Source of the DNA: Sphagnum compactum
Lineage: Eukaryota; Bryophyta; Sphagnopsida; Sphagnales
Reading direction: 5' to 3'
Length of the DNA: 64,000 bases
NCBI GenBank assembly: GCA_965153455.1
Contig: OZ234501.1
Span: forward strand, 5,704,001 to 5,768,000
Translations under genes and position numbers: made by a program
In this document: positions 35,301 through 48,245 of the stretch, in pieces
Numbering within the stretch: the stretch's first letter is position 1
Layout: every line of letters begins with the position of its first letter
Notes under the pieces: model-generated
Database searches by the model: none
What the model was told of the DNA's origin: nothing
Seen by the model: the letters and a program-made list of their open reading frames with translations, nothing else

Positions 35301-35639
35301 GGCACACCTTCTAATTTTGTCCTCAACATCCCTTAAACTCTGCCCTCGAACACCCTTGAGTTTTGCCTTCACACACACCACCCAATCATAGCAGCAACAA
35401 GAACCCAAAGCCTCAACATACTCAACACACACATAAGGCCCCTTTTTTTTCTTTTCTTTTTGGCACAAATGAAAAAAAAAATCCATTGCAGAACAAGGAG
35501 AACCAAGGCACGCAAACCAGAATTGGGTCAACACCTCAACCCAGTCAGCCTCCTACCTGATTTTACACTTCCTAGACACTTGGTAACACCATCTAACCTT
35601 GAGGTCATTGCAAGCACAAATAGGAAAGTGTGAGCACCA
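32386..35639. other. Intergenic, no gene seen
   Basis: AT-rich sequence with simple runs (poly-C near 34,006, CA repeats near 34,155). Short open frames show no domain. Confidence 0.45.
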
Positions 35640-36420
35640 AAGCTGATCAAACTGGGTCAATAGCTCAAATCTGGCCTAAAAAGGAGCTTTGTCAATCTCT
35701 GATCTAACTTTACTCCAATGAAATCTACTATAATCTATCAACCCTTCCCAAATGGTACACCCAAGTTTAACATCACTCCACTTAACATTGTTGAAAATTT
35801 TGTCATTCATGTCCAACCAGATGGCCCAAAGTAGGCCTCTAACCATTGTCCAAATGCAAGAGAACTGCCTATAGGTCTTAGGCAGCTTCTAAATGTATAG
35901 GCATTGCCTCACATCAAAGGCCTTTTTTTTCCTTCTCCTTTGGGGTGGGTCTAAGAGACTATGAATGATGGTGAAGGCCCATTCCCAAGCAGCTTTGGCC
36001 TTAGGATAGTCCCAAAACCTATGAACCATAATCTCAGGGGCGTCTTGGTTGCAAGATCAACAAGTTGTTGCTACCTCTTGGTTGATCTTGGCATGCCACA
36101 CATTCACGACTATCACTTGATGCCACATCATTCACATTAATCATGCCTCCTTTTTTACTTTAGCCTCCAGCCATAAATTTGTACACTTCATCTTGAATGA
36201 ACTTGGGATCACCATGGGCCACCCTTTTGCTACATTTTTGCTTAATTGTATTATGGGTTGAGCCAACATCTTCCTCCCTTTAGTAGTAGAGAAATCTAAC
36301 AAGCTCGTATCATCCTCCCAAATCCACCTTGTAGGATCATATGTTAGTTCTAACACCTTGCCCTCAAAACATAAGAAAATGTCTTTTCCTAGTTGAATCG
36401 TTTGAAAGATTTAGTACTCT
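35640..36420 (-). mobile_element. LINE remnant: C-terminal end of the pol frame
   Basis: On the minus strand the broken reading includes RWIWEDDTSLLDFSTTKGRK, KMKCTNLWLEAKV, WHQVIVVNVWHAK, then MVHRFWDYPKAKAAWEW and WTMVRGLLWAIWLDMND. This order matches the zinc-binding region (zf-RVT) after the reverse transcriptase in plant LINEs, including the 'H.F..CP.A...W' core with Cys replaced by Tyr. Stops and frame shifts interrupt it. Only this 3' part is present. Confidence 0.7.
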
Positions 36421-36659
36421 AACTCGCTTAATGATCCCACAAGCTGGGTTGGTAGAATTAAAAGGTTAAACTACCACCTACCTACCTATCTATTAAAATT
36501 TATTTTTTATAACAATCCAAAAAAATGATTTTAATCTAAATATAAATTTGACCAATCAAATTGTTCCATTGTTTACCAATCATATTCTAGTCATTCATTA
36601 CCATGAAACTTTTTAAATATATTACTTTTTTTCTATGATTTGTACTACATATCTTGACA

Positions 36660-37641
36660 ATGGTCCTTTTATGATTACAAAATGAAAAATGCCACATTGA
36701 ACATTCAATGATTTCTTGTCTTAAACAAAACTTGTTTAACATGACTAAAGGCCCCTTAATCATATAATTTTTGGTATGACTACAATATCAATCATAACTA
36801 CTAGAGTCATTATAATGTTTGGAACTCCCCATGAAATTTTGTACCTTGGTTGATGAATACTTCAATTAGTGCACAAAACCTACTAGACACCTTGTCCAAA
36901 AATGTGTATGTAATTCCTTCACTATCACAAATTGGAACTAACATCAACTCTAACCACTTGGATCATAACAAAACATATCAATTATGTCAAACTAACACAT
37001 TTACCTGGCTAACAAAATTGAAACTTTATTGATACCCAAGCCCCACAATGGGCAATGGTTGTAGATGAAGTGTAGGTGCATTGAATGATGTTTACATTCA
37101 ATTACACACCACACACTATGAAACAAATTGTTGAACTTACAATTAAATCTTTGCTAAAAGAAACTATAGGTATGTCAAACCCCAATGTGACCCACTTCCT
37201 TGTGAACATGCCATATAAGGCCCTCATGTTGGTCTAGACAAAACACAACCCACACTCATCCATCCATCCACACTTACATGAGAGAATTGCCTTCCCATTT
37301 GAACTACTTGGCCCTATGCACAATGTAATCATGTTCCTTGGGTGTGAATCTAATTGAAATTTCACCTATGTGCAACTACATATTCGTGAGTATCCCATGA
37401 CCAATGTGAATGGACTACAAGACAGATAACACTAGAATGAAAAACTTCCCAAACAATAATGAGGCACTCCCTTTCATATGAATTATATTTTTCTTTCACC
37501 TTGTTGTTGGACCAATTGGCATAAACAATTACAAACTGTCAACCATCATCATCAAATTCAGTAAGCACGACTCTTAACTTTAAAATGTTCCAATTTGTGT
37601 GCAATTAAAAAGGTTGCCCCTTAATGGCTTGTTGCAAAATA
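36660..37641 (-). mobile_element. Decayed Ty3/Gypsy pol, 3' fragment: RNase H and integrase
   Basis: On the minus strand, RNase H-like motifs (NSYERECLIIVWEV) lie near 37,450-37,500. They are followed by the integrase zinc-binding region (WHVHKEVGHIGV) near 37,200 and the integrase core (SKWLELMLVPICDSEG, INQGTKFHGEF) at about 36,830-36,970. Many stops and shifts show it is dead. The left boundary is not fixed. It continues the element whose reverse transcriptase lies at 43.6-44.2 kb. Confidence 0.8.
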
Positions 37642-40600
37642 CACTAATAGAAAATGACCATTTTGCAACTGGTCTCTATGATTAATTTTTAGTTGTTGGT
37701 GACATTTGCGACTAAAATCGTAAGCCACATTGGACAAGTCACATGTAACACTAGTTGCAAACAAGGAGTTCTGGATGAAAATAAAATCAACGATATGCAC
37801 TTTCATCCTTTGACTAACCATATACATATTATTGTTTATGACTAGAATCTGACTATTTTGGTGAACAATGGGAACAAGTCATGTGTTGCCATGTGTCCCA
37901 CCTTTTAATAATTTCAAATATTTTCATTATAATTTTGAAATTAAGACATTTAGTTTTTATGTTTAGATAGTTTTAAATTATGACATGCAGTGCAATAGAA
38001 ATTTTCCATGCAGCATATTAACTAAATTGTTTCAAAATAAATTTCAATAATATTTAGGTATGTAGGTAAGTAGGTACCTAACCCCCATGCTTATCTACCT
38101 ACATAGGTATATAAATACGTAGGTAGGATCTACATACCCATCTACTTAAGTTAGATGCCTAGTTAGGGAGAACCTACTTACCTACCTAGGCTAAATACCT
38201 ACTTAAGTAAGTAGGTAGGTGGGTTAGGGAGGGGTAGGTAAAATAGGCATAGGTACATTAATATTTTTATTTTATTTTGGGTTAAACCTTTTTTATAGGC
38301 TCGTCCCATATGTCCATGTTTTTTAATATGAAAATGTAAGACAATTTACACCTTACTTATATACTTTTCAAGATGAAAACTAAAGACAAAACATATTGGA
38401 TAAACTTTTTAGTTACAAATAGTTTTGAATAAAAAATGTTTAAGCACAACCTACTTACAACTAAAAAGTTTATCCCATATTTTTATTTTCATTTTCATTT
38501 TTGTAAATTATATAATTCAATAGGTAAGTGACTAGCTTGCTAACTACTTAATTAATTAATAAACTAATAAATTAATAAACTAGCCAACTAACTAATTACT
38601 TATACTAATAATCATCAATAATTTCTAATTATATAATTATACGATGAAATTTTCTATTATAATAGTGTATATTATTAAATGTTATTAGGTATACTAATTA
38701 AATAAATAGTAATTCAATTTAATTTTAATTTAATATTAACCATATTGATCTATTACCTAAATTAATTAACTATTATTTATGAATATTAAGTACTTTTTAA
38801 AAAACTCTAATAATATAATTAATATTTAGCCTAGGCTAGGTTAACTACCTTATTATATTTATTCCCATTTATTTCATTTTTATAAATAATAATAAATATA
38901 TAAATAATTTTAAAAACTAACAATAACATTAATTGAATTATTATTCTGGCTAGTTGGTAGCCAAGGCAAGCTCCTTTTTATTATTATTCATATTATTATT
39001 TCACTTGTTATAGCTATTTATGAACTATTATAATAAATATCCAATAAAGATAATTTTTAAATTATTTTTTAATAAGTATGTTTTCCCTTTGAAGATCATT
39101 TCTACATTTATCTAATAATTTAATAAATATCCTTACTAGCTATTACAATAATTATTATAAATTAATTAGATGATAGAAAATAAAATAGAAAATAAACTCT
39201 GGTAATTACTTATAATCATTTAATAATTATGAATTATTAACTTAAAAACTACATATTAACTATTTGAATTATTATTATATTGTAGTAATATTTAATAATT
39301 TATTACTTATAGTAATAATAACATAATTTGTAAGTAGCTTAGGTTAGCTATTTTCTTATTGTTACATATATTATTATGTCACTTGTTATAGCTATTACGA
39401 CCTTTATAATAATAATAATAATTTTTAATAAGTACATTAGTCCTTTGAAACTAATTTCAGTATATATATATAATATCATCATCATCATCATCATTACAAA
39501 ATATAAAATATTATTACTTCTTAATTTTAGTCAAAAATAATATTAACTTTAGATTTTTTTCTTATTATAAGATAATTAATAGAAAAATAGTAAATAATAA
39601 TAATGAATGTTATTTGTAATAATTTCAAAAAGTATAATAAGGCAACTTGGATAAATTTGTAAGATGGTTTGCAATACATTTAATAAACATCCTACATATA
39701 ATTTTAATATACTAAAAATATACACCTAATGTATCCATAATATCAAAGCCATTTAATGCTAATAATATTTTTTGAATATATGTGGAATATGGCCATTCAT
39801 ATGCATTCAAGATGTACATTTGTAACTTCAAATATATCCAATTATATGCTTTAGAATACACAAAATACACCTTTGCATACTCATAGGGCGACGACTAATT
39901 TGGTCACATTTGCAACTAATTGGACATAAGTTGTTAATCTTGGATAGAAAACAAATTAAATGTTGTTCACATGGGAGGATGAAAACCACAATAGTCGCAA
40001 ACTAGGTGTAGTGTAGTCACAAATATGACCAACACAAGAAATTTTACAATATATCAAGTAATGATACACAATTCATATTTTTTGAAATTTTTATGTTTAT
40101 TCTAATGTTTTCTATTACTTCCAATATTTTTTATTTTAATTTACTAGCCATAATTTTTTATAATTAAATTATAATAATGATCAGAATAGTTATCAAGGAT
40201 ATTTAATAAATTATTATATAATTAAAAAAACTAGTATTATTTTAACATTACTATACTTACAAATATATATGTAATTTCATGTCTATTATATTAGTTCATA
40301 GTAGTTATAACAAGTTAGGCAACAATATGAATAACAAAAGTTATATACATAACCTAGCCTAAATCACAAGTTGTAATATCATTATTAATGTTGTTGTAAT
40401 TTTAGCCAATTATTAATTATCGCTAAATTATAATAATAAATTTTAAAATAATTATCATATTAATAATTAAATGTTAATAATATATTTAATTTTTTAATTA
40501 TATAACTATACAACTAAAAACGGTCGATGAATAATTACTACAAATAATCAGTGTAACTAACTAGACATAGGCTAAGTGGATTATTATTTTAGGTCAAAGC

Positions 40601-43543
40601 CTAACTAAGCTTAAACTAATTTGTAAATTGGTTGCAACAAATTACAACTATTTGAATTGCAATTATGTTGCAACTAGGTTAAAATTAAAATGTTTATCTC
40701 ACATCATTTAGGTTCTATTTCAAAAATTCAAACTATATAAAGGAGTGCATTAGGATTGGTTGAAAAACATAATAATCATGAAAATGTAATAGCCATTTGG
40801 GATGAGCCAATTCAAATCAAATAAAATTTCACTTGTTGAATGCCATGTGGCATGGGTCTAGGCCTAGGCCTGACATACGTGCTTAGGTCTAACCTTAATT
40901 TAAGCCTAAATTAAATGGCGTATATTTAGGTTTAGCCTAGGTTTATAGGTTTAAACTTAACATATGTTTTAGGCTAGGTGGGTCCAAATTCTTTAAGGTG
41001 TATTAAAATCTTATCATCGTGTCACCCTTTTTTGTCTTTTTTACCTAGTTATTTTTTACTATGTAAAGAGACATTAATGGATGATTATGATGAAATCTAT
41101 AATTGTAATGGTTTTAAATATAGTCCTTCAAAAATATTTGACAACTATTTGACTCATTATTTTTTATGGGGATCAAAATATAGGGTAAAAAAAAATTGTA
41201 GTATAAAGACTAGGCCCTTTTTCTTTTGTGTGGTACATATTAAAGGATTTTCACCCTTTAATTATGTGTTTACATCTTAATTACCATAAGTCAACCAAAG
41301 TAAATTACCTTGGAACCAGTTCATGAAATATCCAACAAGGTTTTGGATATTTCATAAGCCAAGTTTTTTGTTTTGTTTGTTTTATAGTGGATTAGTGTTT
41401 GCACATGGATTAGTGTTTTGATCTCCATTTTGTGTTTTGGGTTTGGATTCTCCTATGCAGTTGCAAGTGAATTTGTTTTGGTTTGGATTGTAGGCATTAT
41501 GTTAGGATGGTATTATGTTGTTTTGTTTGCGTGTGTTGATAGTGAGGGTTGTAGGTGTTAACATAGGAACGCACAATATTTACCATATTGTGATATTCAA
41601 TGTCATATGTGAAATTAGATCAATAACACATACGTAACATTATAATGCAAAATATATCTAGATGTCCATCCTTTCAACTCAAATAACACTAATTTATAAT
41701 GTAGTGCCACTAATAAAATTAATTTATCACTAAAATGCAACATACATAACATTGATACAAAACTAAATTGCAATCAACTATATTTGCCTATATAATGGTT
41801 TTCAAAATAAAATGCATCACATATTTGGTTATTACTTCATTGTTGTTGTTTTGGAATATGCAATTTTGCATGTATTGGTTTGGATTATTAAACAACAATT
41901 AACACATTCATTGACATAATTATTAGCAACCTAACCTAATTATACATCATATGTGCATGTTTTTCTACTAACGATTATATATTTTCAAACTAAACCACCA
42001 TTTTATTTCTGAAAAAACCTTACTTTGTATGCACAACTTCAATTTTGATGGATTCAAGCATGATCAAAGTTTGGCCCTTTAACACAAGAATAACAAAAAC
42101 AACATGTGTGTTTGAACAAACTAGTTTTATTTCAACTCCACCTTCCACCTCAAAAGTCGAAATGTTCAAACACACAAACAAAAGCCACAACATGATTCCC
42201 ATAAAAAAAAATCACCCCTCACAAATCCTTCGTCATTATAAGTTCCACTTTACAAATCAACTTCTAAAGAAAATGGAAGATTTTTGCTCACCATTTCTTT
42301 AATATATGTAAATAAACATTTCACAAAACATAAATCACAAACCTTCTACCTCCAAAAACGAGAATCTTCAACCTCTAAGTTTTATAAATAAACAAAAAAT
42401 ACTTGTAACAACCTTTTAGTTCTACTTTTAAAAAAATAAATTTAAAAATTATGTAACATATGATATGATAATTATATCATTAAAAAAACTAAGAAATGCA
42501 CAAAATATTTAGAGAAAAAACCCTTTCCTTTTTAGTTTATTTTGAGTTTCTTTACAATAGGTATAGGTGCATGAAAATCATTGATGCAAAGGTGGAGATC
42601 TGTTAATTTACTACTATGTATCACTTGATTAAGGGTTTCCCCCACACATTTCATATTTTCAAATTCCAAATTAAACTCTGATTGCATATTTTATTGTTCA
42701 CAATGATCACTTGACTAATGTGTCCGCATGACGGCTTAACTGACATTGTTACTTCAATTTATATGTTTACTAGATGTTAGTTGTTAAAAGGAAAAAACTA
42801 TCCTGTGTAATTCATCTTCAACTTTTTATATTAAACATATAGGCGCATGATCAACTTGAAGGAATCGACCTTTGTCAATTGACCAATTAGACATTTAAGG
42901 TATAAAACATCAAGGTAAATAAAGGCATATCCATATTTTCACCCCAATTGAATTTATAATTTATAATATACACATTATTTTCAATATCACTTTTAAAAAC
43001 AAGTTTTCAGCTTTAATGAATTTTGTGGTTTAATAGGTCTATAGGGTATATGATGTTATGAATTGTGATGTAATGAAAAATTGTAATAAAATATTTGAAC
43101 AATAATCACAAAATAATGAAAAAGTACATATATAGTGGCAACCTAGACACATGAATTAGCCATATCAATAAGAATCATAGTTGACAACTAACTATAAACA
43201 AGTTGAAAGTTTCATATATAATGGGCAATGAAATGCATACACATGGCATGATCATATGTGTTAAGGCCATACACTAGTTGTAAAGTAGTCATTAATTGGG
43301 TGTTACATTTACCCTAATTTTCACATTCTACTAAAGTGCAACTTGTGAACAAAATCAAGCATGGTCAATTACAACTGTATTTATGATGTGTATGTTCTAT
43401 TGTATAAATGTCCATCTTGTAATTAACTTGCAACTATAGTACAACTTCTGATTTTTTGACATGGCATTTTATTTATTAATAGGGGAATTTCCATGGGATT
43501 AGTTGTTTTGGAGATCTAGTTGCAAGGCAATCTACTTGTAGTG
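37642..43543. mobile_element. AT-rich inserted block with CACTA/TAGTG-like ends
   Basis: The block separates the Gypsy RNase H from its reverse transcriptase. The left end reads CACTAATAGAAAATGACC with TTGCAACTGGTCTC a little further in. The right end, reverse complemented, reads CACTACAAGTAGATTGCC with TTGCAACTAGATCTCC. Flanking 3-bp words (ATA and GAC) do not match, so the exact ends or a single origin are unproven. An alternative right end lies near 40,013. The middle (about 38,500-40,500) is extremely AT-rich, and TAGG-type words cluster at 38,050-38,250. No transposase was recognised. Confidence 0.4.
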
Positions 43544-43559
43544 GACATGATTTTTCATA

Positions 43560-45437
43560 GCGATCACAAACAAAAATTGAGCTAACCCAATAATAATGGT
43601 TTGAACCTTACAAGGATCCATGCAAATGCCATATCTAAAGATGATGAAACTTAAGAATTTCATTTCAATTTAATGAAATTCATATTTTTCCAATTTGGTA
43701 TAAGTTCAACTTAACTAAACTTGTCTAAAATAATATGTACATCATGTTCATGGTCCTCCATGTTCTTCAAAAAAATGAGGATGTCAATGATGTAGTAAAC
43801 CATGAAATTATCCAAGTATTCATAATAAAGATCGTTTATTAGGTGTTGGAATATGGCATGCGCATTTGTAAGGTTGAAGGGCATCATAACATACTCAAAA
43901 TGGCCATAATGTGTTCAAAATGTTGTTTTCCATTCGTCACATTTTTTAATATACACCAAATTATACACTCCACATCACATATCAATTTTGATATACATTT
44001 TAACACGACTCAACTAATTTAATAGTCATGAATACAAAGGTAAAGGGTATTGATTCTTGATGGTAAGCCAATTCAAGCCACAATAATCAAGACACATTTG
44101 TAAAGAACCATCCTTCTTCTTGCCAAACAATATTGGGGCACTAGTTGGAAATTTGGAATGTCGAATGAACACATTTTTGAAATTTTCATTGATGTATTTT
44201 TGAAGTGTTAAACGTTCACTTATAACAAGTTGTAAATGGGTCCAAGTTGAAGTTGTTCACCTTTTTCAAGATCAATCCTATAATCATATAATTGATGTTC
44301 TTACAAAGTGTTAGCATTCTTCTTCTCAAACACGCCCTTGTACTATTTGTATTGAGAGGGGATTTGATCTTTATATGACCCAACATTTAGTGTGGGGAAA
44401 AACATAGATCAAGAACATATTTTTTTCCTTTTCAATATACATGACAACTTATGCTCCTACAAACAACCCTTGGAACATTTGGATCTAAGTTGTGTAGCAC
44501 CAAGGTCCTTTTTATGCCTTAAGTTTTACATGCATCCGTCCTCATGTTTGTCTTCAAATGCACGATGTACATTGTCATTAGTTTTGCCACACATGTTGGT
44601 GCTAAAAGCTTCACATTTTGAAGCTTCATGCTCCAATGTTTTAAAATGAAGACTCCTTGTATATCAATCCATTTGTGGATTATGCAAAAAAACCCAATAT
44701 AACCCAATGATGATAGAGTTTTTCAAGGATGAAATGACATTGATGACAATTTTTTAATGTGTGATGCAATAGTAACCTCCAATGCCTTAGTTTCGTGTGT
44801 TACAAGTCCTAAGGAGAATCATCAATAACTTCAATTGGTATCGGTGTGTTTTTTTTCATCATTTGAGTACAACTTATGTTACCACACCAATTCCTTGTTG
44901 GTGAAACATGCAAATGCACCATAATCAACAAGTTCTCAGGTTTCCATTGTCACAACCTTGTAGGATTTTATAATGATTAGTATCAAGAAACATGGTGTTG
45001 GATCCAAAGACAAATTGTGACCATTTTTATAATATGACACATTAAGTTCCATCCTCATAGTCCCTATTAGATGTCCTTGTTTTCATTTTTTTTATGTCAT
45101 TGGTTGGTAACAAAAGTTGCACGTGCTATATATGTTGACCACATTTCTTTGGACATTCATGAACAACATGACTTCATTTTCCACAATACAAATAAATATT
45201 GTTTGCATGTTGTCAATACTTCTTTTATTTCGCAAGGGGCCTAAATTTTTTATCACCAATTTGCATGAGATCATCTTTTTGTGAATTTTCCAAGGTTGGG
45301 GTGGCACACCATGTGTAAAAGTCCTTTGTAGCAATGGTTCCAAGTGTTTTTCTTGGTGACATTCAAAAAGCCTATTATCACATCAAACAATTATATGCAA
45401 TGGCTTGATTTAACGTTAAACTGTATGGTATGGCAAG
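43560..45437 (-). mobile_element. Decayed Ty3/Gypsy: gag end, zinc knuckle, protease, reverse transcriptase
   Basis: In minus-strand order: the end of a gag-like frame next to 45,437; a CCHC knuckle near 45,150-45,200 with the first Cys changed and a stop inside; a protease-like LVDYGAFACF near 44,910, where DSGA would be expected; and reverse transcriptase motifs ([16 protein letters not shown] near 44,100; EYVMMPFNLTNA near 43,880). The catalytic box near 43,790 reads YYIID instead of YLDD. These losses make it inactive. Confidence 0.85.
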
Positions 45438-46012
45438 CACTATGCCAAAACATGGAAAATATGACTACATAAGTGACAAGTGTTGTAGTCCTAAACCAAA
45501 TATATGACTAGCCATGACTACATGACTGCTAGTCCATATGGCCCCATCGTATTTCCCACTAGTCTTAAAAAATGGCGTAGTCGTAAATGCCATTTGCGAT
45601 TATGTCTTCCATGACTGCATAACATTTTCAATGGCCAAAATTTAATTACAATTTATTTTGAATAATGTCTTGTCACCACGTGGTAGCCTAAAATGAATTC
45701 AAAAAAAATTAACCAGTTATTAGTGGACATGTGGCAATTTAGAATAATGAAATTACTTTTCCTACCCAATTATATGATGCCACATGGCAGTCAACTTTTA
45801 GTCCAATAATGACACTTGGGACCTAGCCTAAGCCACCTACTAGGCTAGGAACCCTATGATAGGCACCCTAGCCTAGGCGACTTAGCCTACATGCTAAGCT
45901 AGGCTAGGCAACGTAACCTAGGTTATATGCTAACCACCTAACCCTCCTTCTAGGAAGGCTACCCCACTAATACTCCCCTAGGAACCTAGGAAGCACATAG
46001 GATGAAAGTAAG

Positions 46013-46072
46013 AGGACTTAAACCCCTCACCTCCATTTTGAGGAGCAAAGTCCTTTGCCATTACACCACCAC
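46013..46072 (-). repeat. tRNA-like (SINE head or tRNA pseudogene) inside the CACTA element
   Basis: On the minus strand GGTGTAATGGCAAAGG resembles box A and GGGTTTAAGTCC (46024-46013) resembles box B, with about 30 bp between them. It has no complete cloverleaf, so it is not called as a tRNA gene. Confidence 0.45.
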
Positions 46073-46199
46073 ATTTTCTATGTAACACGTGAAGGTATCA
46101 CAAATATATTATAAAAGAACATTTCTAGCCTAGATTAACCTATGCCTCCCTAGGTTGACCTAGGTTGACCTAGGCTAACTTAAGCCAACCAACAATCTA

Positions 46200-47600
46200 G
46201 CCTAGGTCTCCATGGACTATTTTAAACAAATATAGGTTTTCTTAGGCTAAACCCAAGCAATTTAGTCTACCTTGGGGCTATTTAAGCTAAACTAAGCTAT
46301 TTAAGTTTAACTTAAATTGACCTAGGTTATATTAAGCTAAACTTGGCAATACTAAATTATATTTGGCTAAACTAGCTTATATTAGGTTATATTAGGTTAA
46401 ACTTGGCAAAAGTAAAACATTTAGGTTAAATTTGGTTAAACTTGGCTATAATTGAATATATTAGGCTCAATTTGGCTATACTAAACTATATTTGGTTAAA
46501 CTAGGTTATATTAGGCTAAACTTGGCAAAAGTAGGTTATTTAGGTTAAACTTGGCTATACTTGCCTAAATTAAGCTATACTGGGCTATATTAGGTTCAAT
46601 TTAGTTATATTAAATTACATTTGGCTAAACTAGGTTATATTAAGTTAAATGTGGCAAAAGTAAGTTAATTATGTAATTTGGTTAAACTCGACTATACTTG
46701 GTTATACTTGACTATATTAAGTTAAATTTGGTTATAATAAATTAAATTTGGCTAAAATATGTTATATTATGTTAAACTTGGCAAAAGTACATTGTTTAGG
46801 TTAAACTTGGTTATATTAAATTATATTTGGTGAAAGTAGGCTATATTAGACTAAATTTAACTATACTTGGCTAAATTAATTTGTATTAGGCTACATTTGA
46901 CCAAAGTAGATTATTTAGGTTAAACTAGGTTATATTAGGTTAAACTTGGCAAAAGTAGGGTATTTAGATTAAATTTGGTTAAAATAAATTATAATTGGCC
47001 AAATATTTGGCTATATTAGTTAAATTTAGCCAAACTAAACTACACTTTATTAAATTGAGCTATACTAAGCTAAACTTGGCAAAAGTAGGTTTTTTAAATT
47101 AAACTTGGTTATACTAATTGGCTAAACTAGGTTATATTTAGTTATACTAAATTACATTTGGTTAAAATAGGTTATATTAAACTATATTTGGCTAAAGTAG
47201 ACTATTCATGGTAAACTTGGTTATATTATGTTAAACTTGGCAAAAATAATTTATTTAAGTTAAACTTGGCTAAACTATGTTATATTTGGTGATATTTGGC
47301 TATATTAGGTTAAAACTTGACTGAAATATGTTATTTAAAATAAATAACATATGCCAACTTTAGCAAAAAGTAGGTTATTTCGGTTAATTTTGGTTATACT
47401 AGGCTACACTTGGATAAACTAAATTATACTAAACTATATTAAACTATAATAGGCAAAACTTGGCAAAAGTACCTATTATTTATGTTAAACTTGGTTTAAA
47501 TAAGTTTTTTAGGTTAAACTTGGTTAAATTAGGCTATGTTTGGCTGAACTAAGTTATTTGAGGAAATTGGATTAAACTTAACAAATTTTGATAAATTTAA
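46200..47600. repeat. Higher-order degenerate array of GGTTAAACTTGG / TTGGCTATAC words
   Basis: Short related words (TTAGGTTAAAC, TTGGCTATACT, TAGGTTATAT) tile the stretch. TTGGCAAAAGTA-like landmarks recur near 46,403, 46,521, 46,651, 46,779, 46,946, 47,076 and 47,237, mostly 118-130 bp apart with two longer gaps near 165 bp. This suggests a larger unit built from 10-12-bp words. Confidence 0.8.
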
Positions 47601-48245
47601 AATATTCAGGAAAATTTGACAAAATTCATTTATTTAGGCAAAACTTGATAAAATTTGGATACCTAAACGAAAATAGTCAAGACTTGGTTCAAGACATTTA
47701 GGCTAAATTATGTTAATTTAATTTATTTTGGTTAAATTTGGTTGGAATGGATTAACTAAAAAAAATTAGGGCAAGTTTAAGTTATTTGTTAAATTAAGTT
47801 GAACAAATATGCATATACTAAACGAGGCTATTTAAACTACATTTACAAACTAAATTTAATGGAAGTTAATCTTAAAGGTTAAATTGAAGATGTTAAACCT
47901 AGAGGTTTAAATTCAATCAAATAAAATTTAAAGGTTACAGTACGTTAAACCAAATCCAAACCTAGGTTAAATGTAGGCCAATTTGTATTAGAGTTAATTA
48001 CATTTTCATATTTAAATTTTTTATAATTGGTCAAACAATGTCAACTATATTCAACCTGATTATTAATTGTGTATTCGTAATTTATAGTCATCATTTACCT
48101 ATAGTCATATTTATAGTCATGTATTCCTAATAATGGTTGTAGTCAAAATAATGACAGCGATTGAAATCCAAATATGACTACGTGACTATACTTGGATAGT
48201 AATCGCAAGATGTCCTACTCATGAAAACCATGTTTTGACGTAGTG

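Larger units (their letters stand above)
45438..48245. mobile_element. Non-autonomous CACTA transposon, 2808 bp, AAG target duplication
   Basis: The left terminus CACTATGCCAAAACATGG and the reverse complement of the right terminus, CACTACGTCAAAACATGG, agree at 16 of 18 positions. AAG flanks both sides (45435-45437 and 48246-48248). GACTACATGAC-like subterminal words occur near both ends. No transposase frame is visible; the interior holds a tRNA-like sequence and a long degenerate tandem array. It sits inside the Gypsy gag region, and the gag frame resumes in phase on the other side when one AAG is counted. Confidence 0.9.
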
